Source: Bacillota bacterium
GTDB lineage: Bacteria; Bacillota; Sulfobacillia; DUSP01; JBFMCS01
Length of the DNA stretch: 45,070 nt
NCBI GenBank assembly: GCA_040754315.1
Contig: JBFMCS010000008.1
Location: forward strand, 1 to 45,070
Direction of reading: 5' to 3'
Shown: positions 34,141 through 42,550 of the stretch, one piece after another
How positions within the stretch are numbered: the stretch's first letter is position 1
Layout: the number at the start of each line of letters is the position of its first letter
Program-made: the position numbers and the translations under genes
Notes under the pieces: model-generated
Database searches by the model: none
The model's input: the letters and a program-made list of their open reading frames with translations, nothing else
What the model was told of the DNA's origin: nothing

Positions 34141-35763
34141 TTGCCGGCAAAGCAGCTGGCCTTTGACGTTGAAGCAAGGAAGGCCCTGGAGCGCGGCGTT
34201 GACGCTGTGACCCGTGCTGTCAGGGTAACCCTTGGACCCAAGGGACGCAATGTGGTGCTGGATAGGAAGTTTGGCTCCCCGCAGATCACCAAAGACGGCG
34301 TTACTGTAGCCAAGGAGATCGAGCTGGAAGACCCCTACGAGAACATGGGGGCTCAACTGTGCAAAGAAGTGGCCTCCAAGACCAACGATGTCGCTGGTGA
34401 CGGCACGACCACGGCGACGGTCCTGGCCCAGGCCATTGTGAAAGAGGGACTCAAGAACGTGGCGGCCGGTGCCAACCCCATCTTCCTGAAGAGGGGCATT
34501 GACAAGGCTGTCGCCAAGGCCGTGGAGTCCATCAAGAGCCTCAGCGTCAGCGTCGAGGGCAAGGAAGACATCGCCCATGTAGCGGCCATCGCTGGGAATG
34601 ACTCCGCCATCGGAACCCTCATAGCCGAAGCCATGGAGAAGGTGGGCAAGGACGGCGTCATTACCGTAGAGGAATCCAAGGGTACTGCCACCACCGTGGA
34701 AGTGGTGGAGGGCATGGAATTCGACCGTGGTTACATCTCCCCCTATTTTGTCACCAACCCTGAGGCCATGGAGGCGGTTCTTGAGAACCCCTACATCCTC
34801 ATCTTTGAGAAGAAGATTTCCGCCGTCACAGACCTCCTGCCCATGCTGGAGAAGGTGGCCCGCTCCGGCAGGCCCCTCCTGGTCATTGCCGAGGACGTCG
34901 AGGGCGAAGCCCTGGCAACCCTTGTGGTCAACAGGCTCCGCGGGACCTTCAGCTGTGCTGCCGTGAAGGCGCCTGGTTTCGGTGACCGGCGCAAGGCCAT
35001 GCTGGAGGACATCGCCATTCTCACCGGCGGGCAGTTCGTCTCGGAAGACATCGGGATCAAGCTGGAGAACGTCGAGATGAATATGCTCGGTGAGGCCAAC
35101 AAGGTGAAGATAAACAAGGAGAAGACCACGATAGTCGAGGGCAAGGGTGACAGGAAGAAGATCGAGGGTCGTATCTCCCAGATACGCAAGCAGATAGAAG
35201 ATACGGACTCGGACTATGACAGGGAGAAGCTCCAGGAGCGCCTGGCGAAGCTGGCTGGCGGCGTGGCTGTTGTCAAGGTGGGTGCCGCCACTGAGACGGA
35301 GCTCAAGGAGAAGAAGCACCGCGTGGAGGATGCGCTGGCAGCCACAAGGGCTGCTGTGGAAGAGGGCATTGTGGCCGGCGGAGGTGTCACCTACGTCAAC
35401 ATCATCCCCGAGATGGATAAGGTAGAGGCTGAAGGCGATGAGAAGGTGGGAGTGGCCATCGTTCGCAGGGCCCTGGAGGAGCCTCTCCGCCAGATTGCCC
35501 ATAATGCGGGGCTCGAAGGCTCAGTCATAGTCGAGAAGGTCAAGAGCCTGAACAAGAAGGGCTGGGGCTTGGACGCCATGTCCGAGGAGATCGTTGACCT
35601 AGCCAAGGCCGGTATCGTTGACCCTGTCAAGGTGCAAAGGAGCGCCCTGGAGAACGCTGCAAGCGTGGCTGCAATGGTGCTGACAACTGAGGTGCTGGTG
35701 GTTGAGGTCCCTGAGAAGGAGAAGAAGCCTCCTTACCCGCCAGCCCCTGACATGGACTACTAA
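34141..35763 (+). CDS. groEL: Chaperonin GroEL
   Basis: 540 residues, the standard length. It forms the ATP-driven double-ring folding chamber in the cytoplasm. Visible signatures: '[19 protein letters not shown]', the ATP-site D-G-T-T-T-A-T-V-L near 87, and '[12 protein letters not shown]' near 405. The TTG start 34141 follows AAAAGGAGGT. The C-terminal tail reads '[11 protein letters not shown]' in place of the usual Gly-Gly-Met repeats, a small oddity. An intrinsic terminator closes the operon. Confidence 0.97.
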   Translation: MPAKQLAFDVEARKALERGVDAVTRAVRVTLGPKGRNVVLDRKFGSPQITKDGVTVAKEIELEDPYENMGAQLCKEVASKTNDVAGDGTTTATVLAQAIVKEGLKNVAAGANPIFLKRGIDKAVAKAVESIKSLSVSVEGKEDIAHVAAIAGNDSAIGTLIAEAMEKVGKDGVITVEESKGTATTVEVVEGMEFDRGYISPYFVTNPEAMEAVLENPYILIFEKKISAVTDLLPMLEKVARSGRPLLVIAEDVEGEALATLVVNRLRGTFSCAAVKAPGFGDRRKAMLEDIAILTGGQFVSEDIGIKLENVEMNMLGEANKVKINKEKTTIVEGKGDRKKIEGRISQIRKQIEDTDSDYDREKLQERLAKLAGGVAVVKVGAATETELKEKKHRVEDALAATRAAVEEGIVAGGGVTYVNIIPEMDKVEAEGDEKVGVAIVRRALEEPLRQIAHNAGLEGSVIVEKVKSLNKKGWGLDAMSEEIVDLAKAGIVDPVKVQRSALENAASVAAMVLTTEVLVVEVPEKEKKPPYPPAPDMDY

Positions 35764-35789
35764 AAGGGGACGTCAGAAGAAGTAAATCC

Positions 35790-35820
35790 GGGCCCCCCGC
35801 TTGTGGGGGGCCCGTACTTT
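35790..35820 (+). terminator. Intrinsic terminator of groESL
   Basis: GGGCCCCCC and GGGGGGCCC form a nine-pair GC stem with a six-base loop (35790-35813), followed by GTACTTTT. It lies 27 bases after the groEL stop. Confidence 0.85.
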
Positions 35821-35899
35821 TCCCTGGGTGACGGCCTGGCTCACCACAGGCACACTTTGCGAAAAACCCGCATACGTTGGCCCAGGAGGTGAATCAAAG

Positions 35900-36358
35900 A
35901 TGCAACGTATCCCACCGCCGCCACCCTGCCCTGAAGGTTTCCTGGTAACTGTAAGGCCGGGAGACACCCTATTCCTCATCGCCAGGCGCTTTGGCGTGTC
36001 CCTGAACGCGCTGATCGCGGCCAACCCTCAGATCGCTAACCCGAACCTGATATTCCCTGGGCAGCAGATCTGCGTGCCGGTCAGCCCGGCGCCGCCTGCG
36101 TGCCCTGGTGGGTTCCTCTACACGGTCCGCAGGGGGGACACCCTATTCACCATTGCCCAGCGGTTTGGGGTGAGCTTGCAGGCAATCATCAGAGCCAACC
36201 CACAGATAGCCAATCCCAACCTGATCTTCCCCGGGCAGGTAATCTGTGTTCCCAGCAAGCTGCTGGATCCGAGCGCGGGCCCAGATCCCATCGGTGGTCA
36301 ATCCGGAGGCGGAGATGAAGAACCCCCTCCGGTAAACCCAGACGGAAGCGTCGGCTAG
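35900..36358 (+). CDS. Double LysM protein
   Basis: 152 residues: a short Pro-rich start, then two LysM repeats (about 14-60 and 68-114), each introduced by C-P-x-G-F and containing R-x-G-D-T-L-F, 'ANPQIANPNLIFPGQ' and I-C-V-P. A Gly/Pro-rich tail follows. LysM domains bind N-acetylglucosamine in peptidoglycan. No signal peptide or membrane helix is present, which resembles spore cortex/coat proteins of the SafA type that assemble inside the mother cell; that role is inference. The two repeats are nearly identical, pointing to recent internal duplication. ATG 35900 follows AGGAGGTGA. It has its own terminator-like hairpin. Confidence 0.88.
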   Translation: MQRIPPPPPCPEGFLVTVRPGDTLFLIARRFGVSLNALIAANPQIANPNLIFPGQQICVPVSPAPPACPGGFLYTVRRGDTLFTIAQRFGVSLQAIIRANPQIANPNLIFPGQVICVPSKLLDPSAGPDPIGGQSGGGDEEPPPVNPDGSVG

Positions 36359-36369
36359 AAGATTGTGGA

Positions 36370-36403
36370 GTGCCGGGGCGCCAAGGGTTGGCCACCCCGG
36401 CAC
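36370..36403 (+). terminator. Long hairpin after the LysM gene
   Basis: GTGCCGGGG pairs with CCCCGGCAC, and inside it GCCAA pairs with TTGGC, giving a stem of about 14 pairs 12 bases after the stop. A short CTTTCT follows. Likely terminator. Confidence 0.65.
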
Positions 36404-36468
36404 GGGCTTTCTGGGGTGGTTTGACGCAGGACATGACCGGTGCCCTCCCGAACTAGGTGTAACGGGGA

Positions 36469-36533
36469 GTAAGGGGGCACCGCCGGCTCCGGCTTAGCTG
36501 GCCCCCCTTACGCGAGGGGCCTTCCTTCCTCGC
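36469..36533. repeat. Two adjacent hairpins between LysM gene and holA
   Basis: GTAAGGGGGC (36469-36478) pairs with GCCCCCCTTAC (36501-36511, one extra C), enclosing a second GC-rich inverted repeat. Directly after it GCGAGG (36512-36517) pairs with CCTCGC (36528-36533). No T-run follows. The role is unknown; it could be a structured leader or a REP-like element. The surrounding 36404-36699 has no gene. Confidence 0.45.
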
Positions 36534-36699
36534 CTGGCATAACCCCAGTCTCCTGCGAAGGCTGGGCCGAGAGCCTGCTCCCTGGGCTTGGTGCAATTCC
36601 GGGTTTAGGCGGGACCCGGTCACACGGTGCACCTGGAGGATGGCCCTGCACCAGGCCGTCCGGAATGACGACGCATCCTGGGCATCCGGGGGGTTGTAT

Positions 36700-37716
36700 A
36701 TGAAGTACAAAGAGGCTCTCGACAGCGTCCAGGCAAGCCCAGGACCTGCGTACCTCCTCCACGGTGAAGAGCTCTTTCTCCACGAGGAGTTCATCGAGGC
36801 GGTGAAGAGGGCTTGGATCGCCAAAGGGGACGAAACCCTGAACTTCCACCGGTTCGAGGGGACTGATGAGGGCCTGCTGGCTGCCTCAGGGCTCGCGGGC
36901 ACCATTCCCTTCCTCGGGCGGGTGCGAGTAATCGTGGTGGGAGACGGGCCCGTCTTCGCCTCCAAGGGGAAGGAAGGCGACAAGGTGTCACCCGGCACTG
37001 GCCTCAGTTCGATCCTGTCCTACCTGGAGAAACCCCCCGCCCATTCTATCCTGGTGTTTTCCGTGCCCCAGAAGGGTGCTCTCTCGGTTCTTGTCTGTCG
37101 CGGGCTCGCGAAGTCCTGCGCCACCGTGGACTGCGGACCCATGAAGGGCAAGATGCTGGAGAACTGGATCCAGGAGAGGTTCGAGGCCCGGGGCGCTACC
37201 CCCACCAGGTCTGCTGTGGCGTTCCTGGCTCATGCTGGGGTCTTGGACCTCTGGGCGCTGGACAACGAGATAGAGAAGGCATTCCTCTACGCCAATTCCC
37301 CCCGGGTGGAGGAGGATCACGTGAAGAGGGTTCTAAGCAACAAGACTGCCCAGGGCATCTTTAATCTTGCAGATGCCCTAGGTGCCCGGGATACGGGGGG
37401 GGCCCTGAGGGCTCTGGGGGACCTCCTGGAGGGAGGGGCTCAGCCCGCCTACATCCTATTCATGCTGGCCAGGCACGTAAGATACCTGGTAAGGACGAAG
37501 GATCTGGACAAGCCTGCTGGTGAACTGGCTTCACTCCTGGAGGTTCAAGCCTTCCTGGCTGAGAGATACCACAGGCAGGCTAAGAACTTCTCCTCCCGTG
37601 ACTTGGAGGAGGCCATGGAGGGTCTTCTCAGGGTCGACCTCGCGCTCAAGACAGGAGAGGCTGGGGGGGGCGAGGCCCTGAAGAGGCTCATCATTGACCT
37701 GACCAGCTCTACATAG
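36700..37716 (+). CDS. holA: DNA polymerase III subunit delta
   Basis: 338 residues, normal for bacterial HolA. It is the clamp-loader subunit that opens the sliding clamp. Signatures: 'PAYLLHGEELFLHEE' at the N-terminus (inactive P-loop region of the AAA+ fold), V-I-V-V-G-D-G near 85, 'LDNEIEKAFLY' near 188, and the C-terminal domain with 'GALRALGDLLEGGAQPAYILFMLARHVR'. The frame is open further upstream, but ATG 36700 with GGGGGG six bases before it gives the usual family start. It is convergent with the rpsT operon; holA and rpsT often lie together in Firmicutes. Confidence 0.88.
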   Translation: MKYKEALDSVQASPGPAYLLHGEELFLHEEFIEAVKRAWIAKGDETLNFHRFEGTDEGLLAASGLAGTIPFLGRVRVIVVGDGPVFASKGKEGDKVSPGTGLSSILSYLEKPPAHSILVFSVPQKGALSVLVCRGLAKSCATVDCGPMKGKMLENWIQERFEARGATPTRSAVAFLAHAGVLDLWALDNEIEKAFLYANSPRVEEDHVKRVLSNKTAQGIFNLADALGARDTGGALRALGDLLEGGAQPAYILFMLARHVRYLVRTKDLDKPAGELASLLEVQAFLAERYHRQAKNFSSRDLEEAMEGLLRVDLALKTGEAGGGEALKRLIIDLTSST

Positions 37717-37836
37717 CACTTCCCTGGGCGGTCGCCTTCCAGGGCATGGGGGGAGGTAGCCACCCGCCGGTGGCGAAGAAGGCAAGAGAAGGTGCGAGGC
37801 CTCACCTTCATCCCGGGAGAGTGTTATGTGCGATCT

Positions 37837-38493
37837 TCAGCCGTGGCTTCTTACAAATCCTCGCGCCATTTCCACATCGCCGCTATCCTCCACCCTCACC
37901 CAGCGCCCGTCGAAGGCGTAGGCGTAAACAGGGTAGGACCGGACGAAAAAGCCGAGAATGTTGCCGAGATCCAGGGCGGAGCAGTCAGTCCCGGCCAGGA
38001 GCGCCTTCATGGCCCTTGCCGCCCTGGGCCTGAGACTGAGAAGCCCGCTCCACAGGTCCCAGGGAAACACAGGGGGATCAATACCCTTGCCCGCATCCCT
38101 TACCCGCCCGCAGCTGGCGGTGACCACGCGCACGCCTGGCTCACTGTGGCTTATCGCTGGTTTTACGGTGATTAGCGCCTCTATGGGGCAGTCTAGTATG
38201 TGAGCCAGGTGCGAGCCTGAATAGAGACAGGCCCCGTCCGCCAGGAGTACATGGTTGCCCCTGGCTGTTGAGGAGAGGGCTTCCCAAAGCTGGGACGAAA
38301 CAGGCCCCTTGGGTTTAAGGCGGCCAAACTCCCCACGGGCAGGGGAGCTGGTGATCACGGTTATGCTCGGAACATGGTAGGCGCGGAGCAAAGACAGCTG
38401 GTATTGCAGGATCGTGTGGCTGTTAAGCCTGGTCTCGCTAACGGGCGAACCGTTGGGGAACAGGCGGGTTGCCAGAATGATGGCATGATCCAA
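37837..38493 (-). CDS. Nucleotidyltransferase-like protein, degenerate signature
   Basis: 218 residues that resemble sugar-phosphate nucleotidyltransferases in layout: A-I-I-L-A at the start, 'TILQYQLSLLRAYHVPSITVIT' as the second helix-strand unit, 'LLADGACLYSGSHL' where the metal-binding N-G-D segment should be, and W-V-R-V-E-D-S-G-D-V-E-M-A-R near the end. The G-x-G-x-R nucleotide loop is replaced by T-R-L-F-P-N-G-S, so activity is doubtful. TTG 38493 follows AGGAGGTG by eight bases. It is the last gene of the rpsT operon, 69 nt after the isochorismatase-like gene. Product unknown; the family call is moderate. Confidence 0.55.
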   Translation of the reverse strand: MDHAIILATRLFPNGSPVSETRLNSHTILQYQLSLLRAYHVPSITVITSSPARGEFGRLKPKGPVSSQLWEALSSTARGNHVLLADGACLYSGSHLAHILDCPIEALITVKPAISHSEPGVRVVTASCGRVRDAGKGIDPPVFPWDLWSGLLSLRPRAARAMKALLAGTDCSALDLGNILGFFVRSYPVYAYAFDGRWVRVEDSGDVEMARGFVRSHG

Positions 38494-38562
38494 GCGCTTG
38501 ACACCTCCTAGGCCATGTTATGCAGCTGGGGCCTAGGGGTGAATGTGGCTCGGTAACTGGGA

Positions 38563-39156
38563 CTAGATGGGAGGGAGGCTTTCGGGATCGCGAAATCCCC
38601 TGGAAACGGCTTCACGGTGCTTCTCCTGCCAGGCCAGGGGATCCACCGTGGCCAGTAGCTCGTAGTGGAGGGTCTTGTAGGTGCACGGGACGGCTCCTGC
38701 CTGGTACGCCCTGCGAAGTGCGGTCCTGGGGTCCGGCTCGGAGGTGAAGACGCAATCCTCCAGGAGGAAGACTGTGTAGCCCGCCTCAAGAAGTCCCAGG
38801 GCGGATTGGAGGACGCACACGTCGGTTTCAGCGCCTGCCAGGGCCAGTTGAGGCCGGCCCATCTGGGCCAGTCCCCGGGCTATCGTGGGTTCCTGGATTA
38901 GATCGAAGGTTCGCTTGACCATACGGTGCCCCTGGTGGGGGAACACCCTTTCCAGGCGCTGGGGAAGCCAGCCCTTCACTTCCGTGGGTTCCTCGAAAGT
39001 GGCCAGGAGGGGGAGATCAAACCACTCGCAGGCTATGAGGAGCTGCTCCAGGCGCGAGAGTACGGGTTCTGGGTCGCCACACATGGCCTCCCAGAAGGCC
39101 GGCTGGGCGTCGATGAGTACCACTGAAAGGCTGGATTGCTTAGCCCGGGGGATCAT
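38563..39156 (-). CDS. Isochorismatase-like cysteine hydrolase
   Basis: 197 residues with the catalytic triad of the isochorismatase-like fold: D16 in V-L-I-D-A-Q, K81 in H-R-M-V-K-R, and C114 in 'AGAETDVCVLQSAL'. Members hydrolyse isochorismate, nicotinamide or other amides; the substrate here cannot be told from sequence. The V-L-L-x-D-C-V-F strand after the Cys fits the family. It starts ten bases after the CapA-like gene stops and clearly belongs to that operon. The C-terminus carries about 40 extra residues beyond the core fold. Confidence 0.85.
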   Translation of the reverse strand: MIPRAKQSSLSVVLIDAQPAFWEAMCGDPEPVLSRLEQLLIACEWFDLPLLATFEEPTEVKGWLPQRLERVFPHQGHRMVKRTFDLIQEPTIARGLAQMGRPQLALAGAETDVCVLQSALGLLEAGYTVFLLEDCVFTSEPDPRTALRRAYQAGAVPCTYKTLHYELLATVDPLAWQEKHREAVSRGFRDPESLPPI

Positions 39157-39166
39157 GGATGTCCTC

Positions 39167-40834
39167 CTAGCGAAGGCCTCTAGAGTAGTGTGCCACCCTG
39201 TCCAGGAGATCCCGCCTGGCCTCCCCCTGCAGGATGCTGGGCTGGCACTCCGTGATGTAGCAGGGGTCCAAGGCGAGGCAGGAGATGCCCCTCTCGGTCA
39301 CGGTAAAGGTTAGTATTAGGGATTCCTTCTGGAATTCCCTCCTCTGATCCATGACGAAGTTCCCCAGGCTGTAGGCGATGTAACGCCCGTTGTAGAGTTC
39401 AATGCCCTGAACAGCGTGGGGGTGGGTGCCGAGCACCAGGTCGGCGCCGGCATCCACGGCGAAGCGCGCTATCTCCACCTGGTCTATCCAGAAGGGCTCC
39501 GGGTAGTGGACGTCCTCAGCCCCCCAGTGGAACATTGCGACCACGACGTCAGCTTCGTCCCGAGCAAGTGCGATATCCTCGGATATGTAGTCCTTGTTTA
39601 TGGGGGTTATACCGGGGACGCCCTCTTTGGCTTCGAATGTCCGGGGATACTGGACACTCCAGAACAGGTCTGGGTGAGCGAACTCGCAGTAGCCTAGGAA
39701 GGCCACCTGGATGCCGCCAGACTCCAGGATGAGGGGTTTCCGCGATTCGTGGATGTCCCTGCCGCCTCCGAAGTGCCGGATGCCCAGGTTATCGAGGATT
39801 TCCATGGTCTCCAGGAAGTTTTCCGTATCATAGTCAAGGATGTGATTGTTGGCAAGGTTCACAGCTTCTATTCCCGCCTGGACCAAGCCTTGGGCTGATT
39901 CCGGCCGGGCTCTAAACCATATCATCTTGCCCGGCAGGGGCTGGCCCTTTACGCCAATGGGGGACTCGAGGTTGGCGATGCACAGGTCAGCCTCGGACAG
40001 GTACTGGGCAACCTGGGCCAGGGGGTAGTCCCAGCCGAACTCCTGCATGCGGGTATCCACACCTCGTCCCAACATGATATCCCCGGCTGCCCGCAGGGTG
40101 ATGTGGCTTACCATGCCAGGGTAGTAGACCTTCTCGCTCTCGGGGGATGCGGCCAGCTCGCGGAAGTCCTCGATGTTCCCGGCGTTTTCCGGATGGGACC
40201 GGAAGAGGTCAAGTATGCCTCTTCTAGGGGGCGTGCCCCAGTACATACCCACAGGCTTGGTCAAGGGGTAGGTACCGTTCTTGAGGTTCTCAGGGTTGGG
40301 GAGCACGCCCTCGACGGGCACCAAGCGCATCCCGGGCTCCATCTGATCCCAAGTGGTAAGGAAACAGGTTGTGCCGAAGGGATCACTCAGGGTGCCGCCA
40401 GTCAAGGTCTCAGCCTCGGAGAGTGTTAACGATTCACAGGGACCGAAGAGGGGGGAAACAGCTATCCGGTGGTGGAAGAACAGGCGCTGGTAGTGAAGGT
40501 CACCCAAGTCCTGTGACTCAGGGTAGAGTCCCAGGTCAGCCTCGGCGAACACCAGAAGGGCCTGGGCTTCAGCAAAGGGCATTTCCCGGAGGTCCACCCG
40601 GCAGCCGGGGTATGCAGCTTCGAACAGGGCGGACAGCTGGCGTCCCACGCCTGCGGTCTCGGTGTCGCATAGCAGCAGGACTTCACCGGCGGGCCTCCCT
40701 GAGGCTGGGTTGGCCTCGTACACAGCGTACACAGCGTAGGCGCCGTAGGCGGCTCCTGCCATGAGGAGCACGAGTGCCAGCAGGATTGCCTTCCAGCCCA
40801 GAGGGGGCCTCCGAGAACGCACCAAGGGACTCAC
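39167..40834 (-). CDS. CapA-family metallophosphatase-like protein with N-terminal PBP-like domain
   Basis: 555 residues. A membrane anchor (about 14-36) is followed by a domain of about 190 residues that looks like a periplasmic-binding-protein fold (L-L-L-C-D-T-E-T-A-G-V, 'LFEAAYPGCRVDLREMPFAEA', and S-P-L-F-G-P with S-D-P-F-G-T later, as in PstS-like proteins). The C-terminal part (about 245-530) is a CapA/PgsA metallophosphatase domain: A-A-G-D-I-M-L-G-R, N-L-E-S-P-I, N-L-A-N-N-H, H-W-G, G-T-H-P-H-A-V-Q and Y-S-L-G-N-F. CapA proteins take part in poly-gamma-glutamate or related polymer metabolism outside the cell. The start may be GTG 40834 or a codon slightly downstream (TTG 40825). No capB/capC genes are present. 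Confidence 0.85.
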   Translation of the reverse strand: MSPLVRSRRPPLGWKAILLALVLLMAGAAYGAYAVYAVYEANPASGRPAGEVLLLCDTETAGVGRQLSALFEAAYPGCRVDLREMPFAEAQALLVFAEADLGLYPESQDLGDLHYQRLFFHHRIAVSPLFGPCESLTLSEAETLTGGTLSDPFGTTCFLTTWDQMEPGMRLVPVEGVLPNPENLKNGTYPLTKPVGMYWGTPPRRGILDLFRSHPENAGNIEDFRELAASPESEKVYYPGMVSHITLRAAGDIMLGRGVDTRMQEFGWDYPLAQVAQYLSEADLCIANLESPIGVKGQPLPGKMIWFRARPESAQGLVQAGIEAVNLANNHILDYDTENFLETMEILDNLGIRHFGGGRDIHESRKPLILESGGIQVAFLGYCEFAHPDLFWSVQYPRTFEAKEGVPGITPINKDYISEDIALARDEADVVVAMFHWGAEDVHYPEPFWIDQVEIARFAVDAGADLVLGTHPHAVQGIELYNGRYIAYSLGNFVMDQRREFQKESLILTFTVTERGISCLALDPCYITECQPSILQGEARRDLLDRVAHYSRGLR

Positions 40835-40850
40835 CCCCTGGAAAGATAGA

Positions 40851-40873
40851 AGACTGCTCTCTCCCGGCAGTCT
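40851..40873 (-). terminator. Hairpin after rpsT
   Basis: AGACTGC and GCAGTCT form a seven-pair stem with a nine-base loop, followed on the minus strand by TCTATCTTT. It lies about 20 bases after the rpsT stop and probably limits read-through into the CapA-like gene. Confidence 0.45.
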
Positions 40874-40893
40874 CCTGGTTCAGAAAGGGTTGT

Positions 40894-41160
40894 CTACTGG
40901 GCAAGTGCCTGGTTGAGCTTCCGGGCCATCCGGGACTTCTTCCTAGCGCCGGAATTCCGGTGATAGACGCCCTTGGATACCGCTTTATCGATAATCCGAG
41001 CGGCTTCCCTGTAGGCCGTAACGGCCTCCGGCTGGCCGGCAGGCAGCGCTCCCAGGAAGCGACGGACGGACTTTTTCACCCGGCTCTTCCACATAACATT
41101 TCTCAGTCTCCGCCGTTCCGCGAGGCGTTGCCTCTTCTCGGCCGATTTGATGTTGGCCAA
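40894..41160 (-). CDS. rpsT: 30S ribosomal protein S20
   Basis: 88 residues, basic and helical, starting A-N-I-K-S-A-E-K-R and ending N-Q-A-L-A, with 'KGVYHRNSGARKKSRMARKLN', the S20 signature that contacts 16S rRNA. TTG 41160 lies eight bases after GGAGGTGA; the longer in-frame extension from 41196 runs through the ribosome site. A strong promoter precedes it by only about 20 bases, so the transcript leader is short. It is the first gene of the operon with the CapA-like, isochorismatase-like and nucleotidyltransferase-like genes. Confidence 0.95.
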   Translation of the reverse strand: MANIKSAEKRQRLAERRRLRNVMWKSRVKKSVRRFLGALPAGQPEAVTAYREAARIIDKAVSKGVYHRNSGARKKSRMARKLNQALAQ

Positions 41161-41181
41161 AATCCCTTCACCTCCAGGACA

Positions 41182-41210
41182 ATTGTACCTTCGCAATTGG
41201 AGGAAGTCAA
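41182..41210 (-). promoter_or_regulatory. Sigma-A promoter of rpsT
   Basis: On the minus strand, TTGACT (41210-41205), 17-base spacer, TACAAT (41187-41182). The start codon lies about 21 bases beyond the -10 box. Confidence 0.75.
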
Positions 41211-41430
41211 TGACTGCCTCCGGAGCGGCGGGTCCCCAGCGTTCCCGCCTTTACCAACCGATGTTGCCAGTGAGTCTTGCTGGTTTCCACCACAGAGCCG
41301 TACACTAGCAGGATTTGCTGCCAGGGCATGGAAGAAAGATCGAGGCTTTGACCGAGGCACGATAGGATTTCACTTCAGTGGTGTGGTGATCTCAGGGACC
41401 TCAGCAGCGGTACTAGGGGAGGTAAAGGCA

Positions 41431-42376
41431 GTGGCAGTGGAAGTGCTTCCCGACAGGTACAGTTACGTGTTAAGCCCATATGAGACTCCCGTAGCCTACG
41501 TCAACCCCGGTGACAGGGTGACCATTCACACTGACGATACCTTTGGGAGCCGGATAAAGTCGAAAGAGGACCTGCCGAACATCGCCTTGGCAACTGCCAA
41601 GTTTCTAAACCCCTAGACAGGGCCCATCTTCATCAATGGGGCGGAACCCGGTGACACGCTGGCTGTCCGCATCAAGAGCATAGAGCCCACCCGGGATTTT
41701 GCGGTCAGCTGCTTTATGCCTTTTTCGGTGGACTTACGTCAACGGGACTCACCCGGCTACTCCAGGAACCCTTGCCGGAGAAGGTGTGGATATGGAGACT
41801 GGAGGAGGGAGAGGATGGCCCTTGCCTGTACAGCGAGGACTTGAGGGTGAGGGTGCCCTCGCGTCCCTTCATGGGCACATTCTCCGTGGCTCCGGAGTTG
41901 GAGGCCATATCCTCCCTGACGCCGGGCCCCTTCGGAGGAAACATGGATGTCCCTGACGTGAGGCTGGGAAATACCGTCTTCCTGCCTGTCTCCAACCCCG
42001 GCGCCCTTTTCTACACCGGGGACTGCCATGGAAACCAGGGTCAGGGTGAAGCCTGCGGCGTGGTCCTGAAGATATCGTGCAAGGTGACGGTGGTCTTTGA
42101 CGTGGTCAAGGAGAAAAAGATAGCATGGCCTCGGATTGAATCAAGTGATGCGGCCATGGTGGTGGGAAGCGCAAGGCCGATAGGATGCCGCCCGCATCGC
42201 CTGTACCGAAATCATTCTCTGGATGGAGGAGGAGTTCGGGTACTCTCGCTGGGAGGCCTACCAGCTCTTCACCCAGGTGGGCGGTTTATGTTGGAAACAT
42301 CGTGGACACCAACTACTCTCTCGTGGCGTCTATGCCCAAGGGGTATTTGAGTCGAGGGGCCAAGGCGAGACAGTAG
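41431..42376 (+). pseudogene. Acetamidase/formamidase, broken by one stop and three frameshifts
   Basis: A start GTG 41431 with AGGGGAGG upstream opens a reading frame with 'YVNPGDRVTIHTDDTFGSRI', typical of the formamidase N-terminus. An in-frame TAG at 41614-41616 replaces a codon in F-L-N-P-x-T-G-P-I-F-I, and the frame then continues with 'GAEPGDTLAVRI'. A frameshift near 41720, at a T-run, moves to a frame with 'PGPFGGNMDVPDV', G-D-C-H-G-N-Q-G and 'VVGSARPIG'. A second near 42182 leads to 'FGYSRWEAYQLFTQVG', and a third near 42285 to 'VGNIVDTNYSLVASMPKGYL'. All parts are collinear with the family, so the gene was complete until recently. The enzyme would release ammonia from formamide or short amides. 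Confidence 0.9.
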
Positions 42377-42550
42377 ATTTTCCCGTCCTATGTCCTGTGA
42401 TGGGGATGATCATCGTAACCACTCAGGGTTGACCATCCTCGCAGCATCTGTGAGTTCCTGAAGGACTTCGTCAGCCTTCGGAGTATTCTCTAGGTATGAG
42501 CCAGTAGGAACTTGTTGAGGCTTGCGGACCTCAACGAGAGGAGACACGCA

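Noticed and set aside
34117-35502. A 461-codon minus-strand frame
   Set aside because: Antisense shadow of groEL; the opposite strand is a textbook GroEL.
37759-37774. Six-pair hairpin between holA and the nucleotidyltransferase-like gene
   Set aside because: No T-run on either side and a short stem; not enough to call a terminator.
40774-41616. A 280-codon plus-strand frame covering the rpsT region and the start of the formamidase
   Set aside because: The first 219 codons run antisense to rpsT and its promoter and have no motifs; only the part from 41431, with its own ribosome site, is formamidase-like.
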